Part shown: piece by piece, positions 7,173 through 13,618 of the stretch
Numbering within the stretch: position 1 is the stretch's first letter
Layout of the letters: the number at the start of each line of letters is the position of its first letter
Source: CADDYX01 sp045809945
GTDB lineage: Bacteria; Verrucomicrobiota; Verrucomicrobiia; Chthoniobacterales; UBA10450
NCBI GenBank assembly: GCA_045809945.1
Contig: JBJMWW010000099.1
Location: 1-15,784, forward strand
Length of the DNA: 15,784 nucleotides
Direction of reading: 5' to 3'
The notes under the pieces: model-generated
Told to the model about the DNA's origin: nothing
The model's database searches: none
Seen by the model: only the letters and a program-made list of their open reading frames with translations
Translations under genes and position numbers: made by a program

Positions 7173-7466
7173 CTATTCACCGCAGCAACGCAAGTCAGCC
7201 ATCTGGCGGGCGGCATTCGGCGTTTGGCGGCCGGGGCTTTCCGGCACTGGATCATGTCCCTGCCCGCCCCAAGGATGACACCGCCCGAGACGGCGCAAAC
7301 CGAGCCAGCTGCCCCGAAGGACGCCGTGCTGTTCAACCGCCCCGAGAAAATACTCGGAGCAGGTCGGTTGAAATCGGCAGCCGCTCGCCGGTCCACCAAG
7401 CACCGCCAGAAGCGGCGAGAGCGCGACCTGATATGCGCGAATGAAGAGGCGGACGAGAGGGCGCAT
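7173..7466 (-). CDS. yidD: Membrane protein insertion efficiency factor YidD
   Basis: A 97-residue protein of the YidD family. An N-terminal amphipathic helix (MRPLVRLFIRAYQVALSPLL) is followed by GCRFQPTCSEYF (29-40) with both conserved Cys residues, then AVEQHG, RRLGRCHPWGGQGHDPVP (58-75). The protein sits at the inner face of the membrane and assists insertion of YidC/Sec substrates. The frame extends 14 codons upstream into rnpA; I chose the ATG at 7466 because homology begins there and it shares one base with the rnpA stop (TGATG), a coupling arrangement. The C-terminal 22 residues after DPVP are not conserved in the family. Confidence 0.93.
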   Translation of the reverse strand: MRPLVRLFIRAYQVALSPLLAVLGGPASGCRFQPTCSEYFLGAVEQHGVLRGSWLGLRRLGRCHPWGGQGHDPVPESPGRQTPNAARQMADLRCCGE

Positions 7467-7831
7467 CAGGCGCGTAGGATAGAAGCGCGCTCTGCGAGGC
7501 GCAACCACTCAGCCTGCAGTGCTGCAAAGGGCGCGCGCGCAGCCGTCGCCCGAGCGATGGTAACCACCCAGACACCAGCTCGGATCTGGCGCTGATTAGT
7601 GCGAAACAATTCCCGCAGCCGACGGCGAATGCGATTTCGGACCACTGCGGCGCCGACGCGTTTCGACGTGATGACACCTATGCGCGCCGGTTCTTCGCTG
7701 GCCGAATCAGCAACGGCAAAGGTCATGAACTCGCCGCGGTAGGCTCGCCCGTGCTCGCGCACATGGGCAAACTGCACGCCACTCGTCAGCCGCACCGTGC
7801 GTGGCAATTTCAACCGCTTTCGCTCCTTCAT
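7466..7831 (-). CDS. rnpA: Ribonuclease P protein component
   Basis: Up to 121 residues. The RNase P signature RNRIRRRLRELFR (65-77) is preceded by RIGVITSKRVGAAV, both diagnostic. The protein binds the catalytic RNA and helps it cut the 5' leader from pre-tRNA. The start is ambiguous. The ATG at 7831 has no Shine-Dalgarno sequence and begins 5 bases after a hairpin. A TTG at 7813-7811 has AAGGAG (7828-7823) nine bases upstream and would give MKLPRTVRLTSG, close to the usual family start. I list the longer form. The gene heads the rnpA-yidD-yidC-khpB cluster; rpmH, the usual upstream neighbour, is missing. Confidence 0.94.
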   Translation of the reverse strand: MKERKRLKLPRTVRLTSGVQFAHVREHGRAYRGEFMTFAVADSASEEPARIGVITSKRVGAAVVRNRIRRRLRELFRTNQRQIRAGVWVVTIARATAARAPFAALQAEWLRLAERASILRA

Positions 7832-7836
7832 CGGTA

Positions 7837-7881
7837 CAGCAAAAATCTTCCCGCGAACAAATTCGAGGGAAGATTTTGCTG
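7837..7881 (-). terminator. Long stem-loop between lipoprotein gene and rnpA (terminator or attenuator)
   Basis: CAGCAAAAATCTTCCC (7837-7852) pairs with GGGAAGATTTTGCTG (7867-7881), giving a 15-bp stem with one bulged A and a 14-base loop. It starts 16 bp past the lipoprotein stop codon and ends 5 bp before the rnpA ATG. There is no T run after the stem on the minus strand, though T-rich bases form its 3' half. It probably ends or slows transcription from the lipoprotein gene; it could also restrict ribosome access to the rnpA ATG. Confidence 0.6.
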
Positions 7882-7897
7882 AACTAAACCGTCTGAC

Positions 7898-8170
7898 TTA
7901 GTGGCCGCTCGGCGTCGCGCTGGTCGTCGTCGTGGTGCTGCTGCTGCTTGAGCCAGAAGCCGGCGATGCGCTGCTGCTCGTGCTCGTGTTCGTCGAGCTG
8001 CTGCTGGAGCTGCTCGCGCCGGCCGGACTGCTACCGCCCGCCGGGCTGCTCTTGTCGACAACAGTTGTGCTGCTGCTGCTGCCGCTTGCTGGCGGGTTGG
8101 TGGTTTCAGATTTTTGTTCGCACGCGGCGAGGAGCGCCGCGCTTGCCAGGATGCAGATGTATTTCTTCAT
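7898..8170 (-). CDS. Serine-rich low-complexity lipoprotein
   Basis: A 90-residue exported protein. It has a lipoprotein signal peptide: MKKYICILASAALLAAC with an LLAAC lipobox, so Cys17 would be lipidated. The mature part is about 70 residues of Ser, Thr, Pro, Gly and Ala only, apart from EQKSE and VVDKS near its start, in blocks such as SSSSSS and TTTTT. No fold is expected. The coding strand is correspondingly repetitive (AGC/ACG-type codons), so its length may vary between strains. Function is unknown; a disordered surface linker is the simplest reading. It sits where rpmH is normally found, between ald and rnpA, with no Shine-Dalgarno sequence. Confidence 0.75.
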   Translation of the reverse strand: MKKYICILASAALLAACEQKSETTNPPASGSSSSTTVVDKSSPAGGSSPAGASSSSSSSTNTSTSSSASPASGSSSSSTTTTTSATPSGH

Positions 8171-8182
8171 AGGTTTTGGTTG

Positions 8183-8192
8183 CCCACGTGGG
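8183..8192. promoter_or_regulatory. CCCACGTGGG palindrome upstream of the lipoprotein gene
   Basis: A perfect 10-bp palindrome 12 bp upstream of the lipoprotein ATG. Its place in a 72-bp gap fits an operator, but a palindrome this short also arises by chance in GC-rich DNA. No convincing -35/-10 pair was found beside it. Confidence 0.25.
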
Positions 8193-8216
8193 TCAATGGT
8201 TAAATCGAAACATAAC

Positions 8217-8236
8217 AGGCGCGCGGACTTGCGCCT
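8217..8236 (-). terminator. Possible terminator hairpin after ald
   Basis: On the minus strand AGGCGC pairs with GCGCCT around an 8-base loop, 6 bp beyond the ald stop codon. The sequence after it (GTTATGTTTCGATTT) is T-rich but has no unbroken T run, so this is a weak intrinsic terminator at best. Confidence 0.35.
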
Positions 8237-8242
8237 AACGAA

Positions 8243-9340
8243 TTAAAACGCGGGCTCGTAGTTGAGGCCATGCGCGTCGGCCACCGCTTGGAGTGTCAGG
8301 CGGCCGTCTCTCGTGTTAATTCCACCGGTCAGCGCCGGCTGGCGTTTGCATGCTTCTTCAAGTCCGAAATTTGCCAGTTGTTCGACGTAGCGCGCAGTGA
8401 CGTTCGTCAATGCCTGGGTCGAGGTGCGGGCGTAGGCCGCCGGCATGTTAGCAACACAGTAATGGATGACGTTCTCCTCGACGTAAATCGGGTCTTTGTG
8501 GGTCGTGGCGTGGGAGGTCTCGGCGCAGCCACCCTGGTCGATCGCGATGTCGACCAGCACGCTGCCCGGTTTCATCTTGCGCAACATCTCACGCGTGATG
8601 AGCTTCGGCGCCTTTGCTCCCGGCAAAAGCACCGCTCCGATCAGCAGATCGGTTTCCGGCATCAGGTCCATCAGGTTCGCTTCATTCGAGAAGACGGTGG
8701 AGGCGCCCTGCATCGTCTGGTCGAGGAAGCGCAACCGCTCGAGATCTATGTCGAGAATGCGCACACCGGCACCGAGTCCGACCGCCATCCGCGCTGCGTT
8801 CACGCCTGATGTGCCGCCGCCTACCACGACGACTCGACCAGGCAAAACTCCGGGCACGCCCCCAAGTAACACGCCGCTGCCGCCGTTGTATTTCGCGAGG
8901 TAATAGGCACCCATCACGGTCGCCATGCGCCCGGCGATTTCGCTCATTGGCTCGAGCAACGGCAGCTTGTGGCCTACTTGGATCGTCTCATAAGCAACGC
9001 CCGTAACGCCGGATTTCAGCAGCGCCTCCGTCAGCGGTTTGCTCGCGGCAAGGTGGAGATAAGTGAAGAGAATCTGCCCCTTACGCAGCAATCCATATTC
9101 GGGCGGAAGCGGTTCCTTCACCTTCACGATCATTTCCGCTTCACGAAAGAGCTGCGCCGCGTCATCGATGATCCGCCCCCCGGCCTGGGTGTACGCTTCG
9201 TCATTGTAACCGGAGCCGATGCCAGCGCCTTTTTGGACCAGTACGGTATGGCCGCGCTTTGTAAGCTGCGCCGCGGTCGACGGAATCAGGCCGACGCGAT
9301 TCTCCTGCTCTTTAATTTCTGTTGGAACACCAACGATCAT
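8243..9340 (-). CDS. ald: Alanine dehydrogenase
   Basis: A 365-residue cytoplasmic enzyme, close to the usual 370. It starts MIVGVPTEIKEQENRVGLIP, carrying R15; K75 in VKVKEP and H96 in YLHLA complete the pyruvate-binding set, and D268 in AIDQGG is the active-site Asp. The NAD-binding fold lies at about 169-199, with GGGTSG (174-179) instead of the more common GGGVVG. The reaction is reversible NAD-dependent oxidative deamination of L-alanine to pyruvate and ammonium. The frame extends 12 codons upstream, but those encode a degenerate tandem repeat, so the ATG at 9340 is preferred. No Shine-Dalgarno sequence is present. It is co-directional with the algH-like gene upstream, 63 bp away. Confidence 0.95.
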   Translation of the reverse strand: MIVGVPTEIKEQENRVGLIPSTAAQLTKRGHTVLVQKGAGIGSGYNDEAYTQAGGRIIDDAAQLFREAEMIVKVKEPLPPEYGLLRKGQILFTYLHLAASKPLTEALLKSGVTGVAYETIQVGHKLPLLEPMSEIAGRMATVMGAYYLAKYNGGSGVLLGGVPGVLPGRVVVVGGGTSGVNAARMAVGLGAGVRILDIDLERLRFLDQTMQGASTVFSNEANLMDLMPETDLLIGAVLLPGAKAPKLITREMLRKMKPGSVLVDIAIDQGGCAETSHATTHKDPIYVEENVIHYCVANMPAAYARTSTQALTNVTARYVEQLANFGLEEACKRQPALTGGINTRDGRLTLQAVADAHGLNYEPAF

Positions 9341-9355
9341 GCGGGGAAGTGAAGA

Positions 9356-9376
9356 GTGACCGGTGACCAGTGACAA
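9356..9376. repeat. Three tandem 7-bp units (GTGACCR)
   Basis: GTGACCG, GTGACCA and GTGACAA follow one another directly in the gap between ald and the algH-like gene. They lie upstream of the chosen ald start and are read in frame only if the longer, unlikely start is used. This is a short microsatellite-like stretch without known function. Confidence 0.6.
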
Positions 9377-9403
9377 GCGCCTTTTCTGGGGCTGGTCTTG
9401 GCC

Positions 9404-9964
9404 TTAGTTCAAAGATGGATCGTCGGGCGCGGCGGAAAGCATTTTGAACCACGGGCCAAGTCCGCGCATGATCTCGAACCAAAGTTTCGGCAATCGCTCC
9501 GTTTTCAGAGCGGCGCGCGTCGGCTTTTGCACGATCCAAGCCTTCTGTTTCATCTCCGCTTCGAGCTGTCCCGCGCTCCAGCCGGCGTAACCGACAAAGG
9601 CGCGAATCGAATCCGGCTCGTTCGTGACACGCTGGGTCGCCTCATCGATATCGACGTTGTGATTGAGTGAGAGCCCCTCGCCTTTTTCCCATTCGATTGC
9701 GGCGAACATAAGCTGTGTTTTTCCCACCGGACCGCCTAGGAAAACCGGCACGTTGGCCAAGTTCTCCGGCGGCTCGTCGTTCACCAGATCCGAGACCTGC
9801 TTGTCGAGTGGCCGATTTAAAATCACGCCGAGTGCACCTTCTTTCGGATCATAGGCGGAGATGAACAGCACGCTGCGCCGGAAATTCGGATCAAGCATGT
9901 TCGGATGTGCGACGAGCAGCGAACCGGCAAGGCTAAGCGGCACCCCGTCTCCCAAATTCCGCAT
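9404..9964 (-). CDS. AlgH/YqgE family protein (DUF179)
   Basis: A 186-residue protein, the normal size for the family. Diagnostic pieces in order: GSLLVAHPNMLDPNFRRSVLFI (split at residues 14-35), EGALGVILNRPL, VFLGGPVG, and AFVGYAGWSAGQLEAEM followed by AWIV. The family is widespread and its molecular role is still unclear; AlgH was named for an effect on alginate regulation in Pseudomonas. The frame is open 50 codons upstream into the peptidase gene, but that part has no family resemblance and homology starts just after the ATG at 9964. It lies 37 bp after the M20 peptidase gene and is probably in the same transcript. No Shine-Dalgarno sequence is visible. Confidence 0.93.
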   Translation of the reverse strand: MRNLGDGVPLSLAGSLLVAHPNMLDPNFRRSVLFISAYDPKEGALGVILNRPLDKQVSDLVNDEPPENLANVPVFLGGPVGKTQLMFAAIEWEKGEGLSLNHNVDIDEATQRVTNEPDSIRAFVGYAGWSAGQLEAEMKQKAWIVQKPTRAALKTERLPKLWFEIMRGLGPWFKMLSAAPDDPSLN

Positions 9965-10001
9965 GGCAAAATAGACGGTGCGGGCGCATGCGGCGCAAGC
10001 G

Positions 10002-11534
10002 TTACTTCGGCGAGAGCGTGGCGAAGAGGACGGCGTAAACTTCGATGCCGTCCCACAAATTCTGCAGCCGCAGATTCTCGTCCGCGGCGTGCTGATTATC
10101 GTCGTGATTCGCAATCGGCAAATCGATCACCGGCGTGTCATCAGGCTGCTGAAACAGATACATTGGAATGCTGCCGCCGAGCGTCGGCAATTTGACGGGC
10201 TCGTGTCCGGCAGCAGTCATGATGTCCGCGATTTCCTTTGAGAGCGGTAGCTCGAGCGAAGTCCGCGCCGGCGGATAACCTGCGCCCCAATTGACCCGCG
10301 CAATTTTTGGAAACTTCATTCGCGCCGCGGCATCCGGCACGTCACGCACGATCGTGTAGCCCTGCTTCTCGATGTGCCGCTCAACCAGCGTCTTGACCGA
10401 TTCCGGCGTCTGGTTCGGCACGAGCCGGAAGTCGATCGATGCGCGTGCTTCCGTCGGAATTGAGTTCGCCGCCTGCGCGCCGACGCGACCGCTTTCGATT
10501 CCGCGAATGTTGAGCGCTGGTTGCAGAACTGAATCGGAAACTGATCCGTCGAGCGTCTGCGCGATTGCGAATTCCTTGCGCAAAGCGTCGTCGACGTCCG
10601 GCACGTTCCTGAGCGCGGCACGTTCGGCCTCCGTCGGCGCACGAAACTCTTTGTCGAACCCGGCGATCAGGATTTTCCCCGATTCATCGCGCATCGAATC
10701 GAGGAGATGCGTCAGGCGGACGATTGGATTCGGCACCCAACTTCCGTAGTGGCCGTCGTGCAGCGCTTTGATCGGTCCGTAGATCGTTAGCTCGAGATCG
10801 ATCACGCCACGCGCGCCAAAAAACAGTTCCATTCGCCGGCTTTGATGCACCGGCCCATCGCACAAAATCCACGCGCTTGGCCGCAGCACGTTCGCAAACT
10901 TCGCCAGGTAATTGCCGAGATGCGGCGAGCCCGCTTCTTCTTCGCCTTCGAAAACGAAGCGCAGATTTACCGCCGGCGAAATGCCATTCGCACGCATCGC
11001 ATCAAGTGCCGCAGCCGCGGCGATAATCGGCGTCTTATCGTCACCCGCGGCACGGGCATAGAGGCGCGATTCAGGATCGAAGGATTTCGCGTTCTGCCAG
11101 TCGATCTCCTTGCCATTCGCATCACGCATTACCGGTTTCCACGGATCGCTTTTCCACTTTGAAGGATCGACCGGCTGCCCGTCGTAATGCGCGTAAATGC
11201 CAACCGTCCTCGTCGCTCCGGGCGCGATGACATCCGCGACGACTATAGGTGGCGCATCGTCGATCCTGAGTAGTTGCGTTTTCGCTCCACGCGTCTCGAA
11301 CATCGCGCGAATCGCCTCCGCGTTTCGCTCGATGTTCGGTTTGTCTGACGCCAGATCCGGAATCGCGAGCAACTCGACGAACTCCGCGATGATCTCTCGC
11401 TCGTGCGCGCTCCGCCACGTCCGCGTCTGCAACCCGACAGTGTGTGGGTCGGCAGCGAATGCGGATGCGCCGACGAGCATCCCGAGCAGGAAGAAGAAAC
11501 GCAATATCTGTCCAGTCGATGCGGTATTTGTCAT
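10002..11534 (-). CDS. Secreted M20 family metallopeptidase (dipeptidase-like)
   Basis: A 510-residue zinc peptidase. A signal peptide covers about 1-28 (FFFLLGMLVGASAFAA), so the enzyme is exported, probably to the periplasm. Metal ligands are visible: H116 in YAHYDGQ, D165 in AGDDK, the EGEEEAGS pair near 197-200, D226 in CDGP, and a His in ANHDDNQHAADEN near the C-terminus. A lid/dimerisation domain lies between. The closest type I know is the carnosinase/CNDP-like dipeptidase branch, which hydrolyses short peptides. The ATG at 11534 lies inside a palindromic repeat; a TTG at 11504 directly before RFFFLLGM would give a more compact signal peptide and may be the true start. It follows recF at 70 bp. 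Confidence 0.92.
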   Translation of the reverse strand: MTNTASTGQILRFFFLLGMLVGASAFAADPHTVGLQTRTWRSAHEREIIAEFVELLAIPDLASDKPNIERNAEAIRAMFETRGAKTQLLRIDDAPPIVVADVIAPGATRTVGIYAHYDGQPVDPSKWKSDPWKPVMRDANGKEIDWQNAKSFDPESRLYARAAGDDKTPIIAAAAALDAMRANGISPAVNLRFVFEGEEEAGSPHLGNYLAKFANVLRPSAWILCDGPVHQSRRMELFFGARGVIDLELTIYGPIKALHDGHYGSWVPNPIVRLTHLLDSMRDESGKILIAGFDKEFRAPTEAERAALRNVPDVDDALRKEFAIAQTLDGSVSDSVLQPALNIRGIESGRVGAQAANSIPTEARASIDFRLVPNQTPESVKTLVERHIEKQGYTIVRDVPDAAARMKFPKIARVNWGAGYPPARTSLELPLSKEIADIMTAAGHEPVKLPTLGGSIPMYLFQQPDDTPVIDLPIANHDDNQHAADENLRLQNLWDGIEVYAVLFATLSPK

Positions 11535-11604
11535 GTCGAGCGAAGTCGAGACATCTCGGTGAATTCGTACACGAAGATTCCTCGACTGCGCTCAGAATGA
11601 CAAA
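11527..11604. repeat. Palindromic element, family B copy 2, between recF and the peptidase gene
   Basis: The left arm TTTGTCATGTCGAGCGAAGT (11527-11546, continuing CGAG) and the right arm (11581-11604) are inverted copies: read as reverse complement the right arm is TTTGTCATTCTGAGCGCAGT plus CGAG, with four mismatches in 24. The core GTCATnCTGAGCG-AG is shared with the element at 4797. It fills the whole gap from the recF stop to the peptidase start and contains the annotated peptidase ATG. Confidence 0.75.
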
Positions 11605-12660
11605 TCACAGCGGTTCAATCCGCAATCCACCGTCGGCCAGCATGAAAAGCTGACCAGCGATCGGCTGCTCGCGCCAGGCCGTGCTTGTCGCTGTAACCAG
11701 CTTCTGCGAATCGGACGGCAGGCTACGCAGCAGTGCATTGCGCCGCTGCGGATCGAGCTCGCCAAAAATGTCGTCGATCAGCAGCAACGGCGATGCGCCA
11801 TCCTCCGCCGCGAAGATTTTCGCCTGCGCGATTTTCAAGGCAAGTGCCAGCGTCCGCTGCTGACCTTCGGATGCATACTGAGCGGCTGCTTTTCCGTCGA
11901 TGAACAAGTCGAGATCGTCGCGATGTGGTCCAACCACGGTTTGCCGCAAGCGCGCTTCGGCCGCGTGAGAGTTAGCGAGGTCCGCTGCAAAATCAGCGGA
12001 ATTGCCGGGCGCCCAGCGCACCACCAGCTCTTCGTTTGTCCCGCTGATTTGTCGATGAGCCTGTGCTGCAAGAGGCGCCAGCCGTTCGACAATTCGCGCG
12101 CGTAGCGCGGAAAGGGCCGCGCCATGTTCGAGCAATGGCTGATCGTAGGCGGCAATCTCGCGCGGACGCGGTTGCGCCGATTTGAGCAACGCGTTTCGAC
12201 AACGCAGAGCGCGTTCGTAGGCCCGCAACGTCGGCCTGTATACCGGCCCGATCTGCGATCCAATAAAATCGAGGTATCGGCGCCGTGGCTCCGAGCTGCC
12301 GCGCGCGAGATCGATATCGGTGTTGGAAAACGAGACGACGCGTCCGACCCGCAGATATTCCCCGGTTTCACGCTGGTCGACTCCATCGAAAGCAATCTTC
12401 CGGCGCAGCGCGGTGTAACGAAAGTCGAGCCGGTGGCCGTCGTAATCGCCTGCGACAGCAAACGATTTTGCACCGAATTTCAACAATGGCGCCAGAGTCG
12501 AGCTCCGCTGCGATTGCAGGCGGAGAAGCACGCAGGCCGCCTCGAGAATCGACGTTTTTCCCTGCCCGTTTGCACCGATAATGAAGTTGAAACCACCCGA
12601 GAATTCCGCTGTGAGCGATTCAAAACAACGAAAGTTTTTCAGCTGCAACTCACGAAGCAT
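11605..12660 (-). CDS. recF: DNA replication and repair protein RecF
   Basis: A 351-residue ABC-type ATPase, a normal length for RecF. Walker A is GANGQGKTS (29-37), the ABC signature is ASEGQQRTLALALK, and Walker B is PLLLIDDIFGELD; the N-terminal LKNFRCFESL and VVGPHRDDLDLFIDG are typical of the family. RecF with RecO and RecR loads RecA at single-strand gaps and stalled forks. In many bacteria recF sits with dnaA, dnaN and gyrB; here none is adjacent, and recF heads a minus-strand run leading to the peptidase gene. A weak GGAG lies 12 bases before the ATG. The upstream gap is shared with the divergent DUF4230 gene. Confidence 0.96.
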   Translation of the reverse strand: MLRELQLKNFRCFESLTAEFSGGFNFIIGANGQGKTSILEAACVLLRLQSQRSSTLAPLLKFGAKSFAVAGDYDGHRLDFRYTALRRKIAFDGVDQRETGEYLRVGRVVSFSNTDIDLARGSSEPRRRYLDFIGSQIGPVYRPTLRAYERALRCRNALLKSAQPRPREIAAYDQPLLEHGAALSALRARIVERLAPLAAQAHRQISGTNEELVVRWAPGNSADFAADLANSHAAEARLRQTVVGPHRDDLDLFIDGKAAAQYASEGQQRTLALALKIAQAKIFAAEDGASPLLLIDDIFGELDPQRRNALLRSLPSDSQKLVTATSTAWREQPIAGQLFMLADGGLRIEPL

Positions 12661-12781
12661 GAAGGACTTTACTCCGTTCAGGCCGGATTTTTCATCTAAA
12701 CCCGAGAGATTTTGATTGCCCCTCGGAACGAGTTCGTCTACTACGGGCGCAACTTTCGGAAGATTGTTCTGGGGGGAACAG
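12661..12781 (+). other. Intergenic leader or small RNA region upstream of the DUF4230 gene
   Basis: No ORF of note lies here. On the plus strand the bases can form small hairpins: GAAC/GTTC near 12726-12735, and TGTTC (12765-12769) with GAACA (12776-12780) around a six-base loop. A strong terminator follows directly. The run GGGGGG at 12771-12776 could also pair with CCCC at 12785-12788 and so compete with the terminator stem. No clear promoter was recognised; a transcript start somewhere in 12661-12740 is inferred only from the terminator. It must also hold the recF promoter on the other strand. It does not match SRP RNA or a tRNA by eye. Confidence 0.35.
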
Positions 12782-12825
12782 CCGCCCCTCGCGTCTCATC
12801 GAGGCGTGGGGGGCGGTAATTTTTT
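12782..12825 (+). terminator. Strong intrinsic terminator just before the DUF4230 start codon
   Basis: Bases 12782-12797 (CCGCCCCTCGCGTCTC) pair with 12801-12816 (GAGGCGTGGGGGGCGG) in an unbroken 16-bp stem with three G-U pairs and a three-base loop, followed by TAATTTTTT (T run 12820-12825). The T run exists only on the plus strand, so it stops plus-strand transcripts. The nearest plus-strand gene upstream ends at 4807, so it does not close a protein gene. It ends 6 bp before the next ATG. Confidence 0.8.
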
Positions 12826-12831
12826 GGACTG

Positions 12832-13548
12832 ATGGAAGAAAACGTCCAACGCCAACCTCGCGGTCGCGGGACCGCCGAACACCGAAATTGGAGATTTTCC
12901 TGGCCCGCCGCGTTCGCGTTGATCGCGCTGATCGCCGCCGCGGTTGTCGTTCTGATTTTTCTGCGGCTGGAGTCGTGGCCGGCGCGAACGGCCCATCAGG
13001 CGACGAATGAAGTGGAACGGGTCGCGCGGGACGTGCGCGATGCGTTTATCCAAATCGGGCATCTGCAGCCTCGAATCACGGTTAACAATCGTGTTTATGT
13101 TGAACAAACAACGCCAACCGCTGAGCTGGCGGTGCTATCACGCGATGTGGAGGTCGAGCACGAGATGCTGCATTCGTGGCTCGGCAGCACGAAGCGGATC
13201 AAACTTCACGGGACCTACGCCGTTCGTGCGGGCTTCGATCTGCGTGGCGATGTCAGCGTGACAGCGAGCGAGGAGGCAATCACCGTTCGCCTGCCTCACG
13301 CGATAATCCTCGGCCTCGATGAGAAACAAATTGAGGTTCTCGCATTCGAGAATGGCTACTGGAACCGAATCTCGGGCGCTGATGTTCAGGCGGAACTCGC
13401 CATGCTGCCCGAGCTCGCCCGGCAACGCGCCGCCGAGTCGGGCCTCATCGCGGACGCCGAGCGATCGCTGCAAGAGCAGCTGAACGCACGGATTCACGCC
13501 GGCGAGCCGCTGCGCGTAATCTTTGCCCAGGGACAACGAAAGGAGTAA
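12832..13548 (+). CDS. DUF4230 family membrane-anchored protein
   Basis: A 238-residue protein with a basic N-terminus, a membrane helix at about 24-45 (WPAAFALIALIAAAVVVLIF) and a large outer domain. LAVLSRDVEVEHE, SWLGSTKRIKLHGTYAVRAGFDL, the GDVSVTASEEAITVRLPHA block and the later helix with AERSLQEQL fit the DUF4230 family, whose function is unknown. The ATG at 12832 lies 6 bp after a strong terminator, there is a stop codon in frame at 12817, and no later ATG precedes the membrane segment, so the start is well fixed. It ends at a palindromic repeat before the AsmA-like gene. Expression is likely controlled by read-through of the terminator (inference). Confidence 0.8.
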   Translation: MEENVQRQPRGRGTAEHRNWRFSWPAAFALIALIAAAVVVLIFLRLESWPARTAHQATNEVERVARDVRDAFIQIGHLQPRITVNNRVYVEQTTPTAELAVLSRDVEVEHEMLHSWLGSTKRIKLHGTYAVRAGFDLRGDVSVTASEEAITVRLPHAIILGLDEKQIEVLAFENGYWNRISGADVQAELAMLPELARQRAAESGLIADAERSLQEQLNARIHAGEPLRVIFAQGQRKE

Positions 13549-13552
13549 CTGT

Positions 13553-13606
13553 AGCGGCGGTCCCGGCCTGCAACGCTCTAGCGATGCGGGCGTGGTGTGA
13601 CCGCCG
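13553..13606. repeat. Palindromic intergenic element, family C
   Basis: CGGCGGTC (13555-13562) and GACCGCCG (13599-13606) form an outer stem. Inside, CCTGCAACGCT and AGCGATGCGGG form a second stem around a two-base loop with one G-U pair and one mismatch. The element nearly fills the 70-bp gap between the DUF4230 and AsmA-like genes, starting 4 bp after the stop codon and ending 12 bp before the ATG. The sequence differs from families A and B. Confidence 0.7.
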
Positions 13607-13618
13607 AAAGCCGCGGTG

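Noticed and set aside
7828..8061. Arg/Ala-rich minus-strand ORF just before rnpA, considered as rpmH or an unusual ribosomal protein
   Set aside because: It is the shifted frame of the serine-rich lipoprotein gene and has none of the L34 motifs.
8205..8240. -35/-10 promoter pair TTAGGC and TTATGT (minus strand) for the lipoprotein gene
   Set aside because: The 17-bp spacing is right but the -35 matches the consensus at only two of six positions.
7932..8246. Leu-rich plus-strand ORF that looks like a membrane protein
   Set aside because: It is the reverse-strand reading of the repetitive serine codons; the minus-strand frame has a proper lipoprotein signal and explains the composition.
9404..10114. 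Long form of the AlgH-like protein starting at 10114
   Set aside because: The extra 50 residues overlap the peptidase gene in another frame and look like shadow sequence; family homology begins near the ATG at 9964.
9905..10241. Plus-strand ORFs across the peptidase/algH junction
   Set aside because: No family resemblance, and both strands' real genes cover the region.
12721..12826. Signal recognition particle RNA or tRNA in the recF-DUF4230 gap
   Set aside because: GGAACAGCC recalls the SRP RNA loop, but the full conserved GGAAGGAAGCAGCC-type loop is absent, and no cloverleaf with a TTCGA loop can be drawn.
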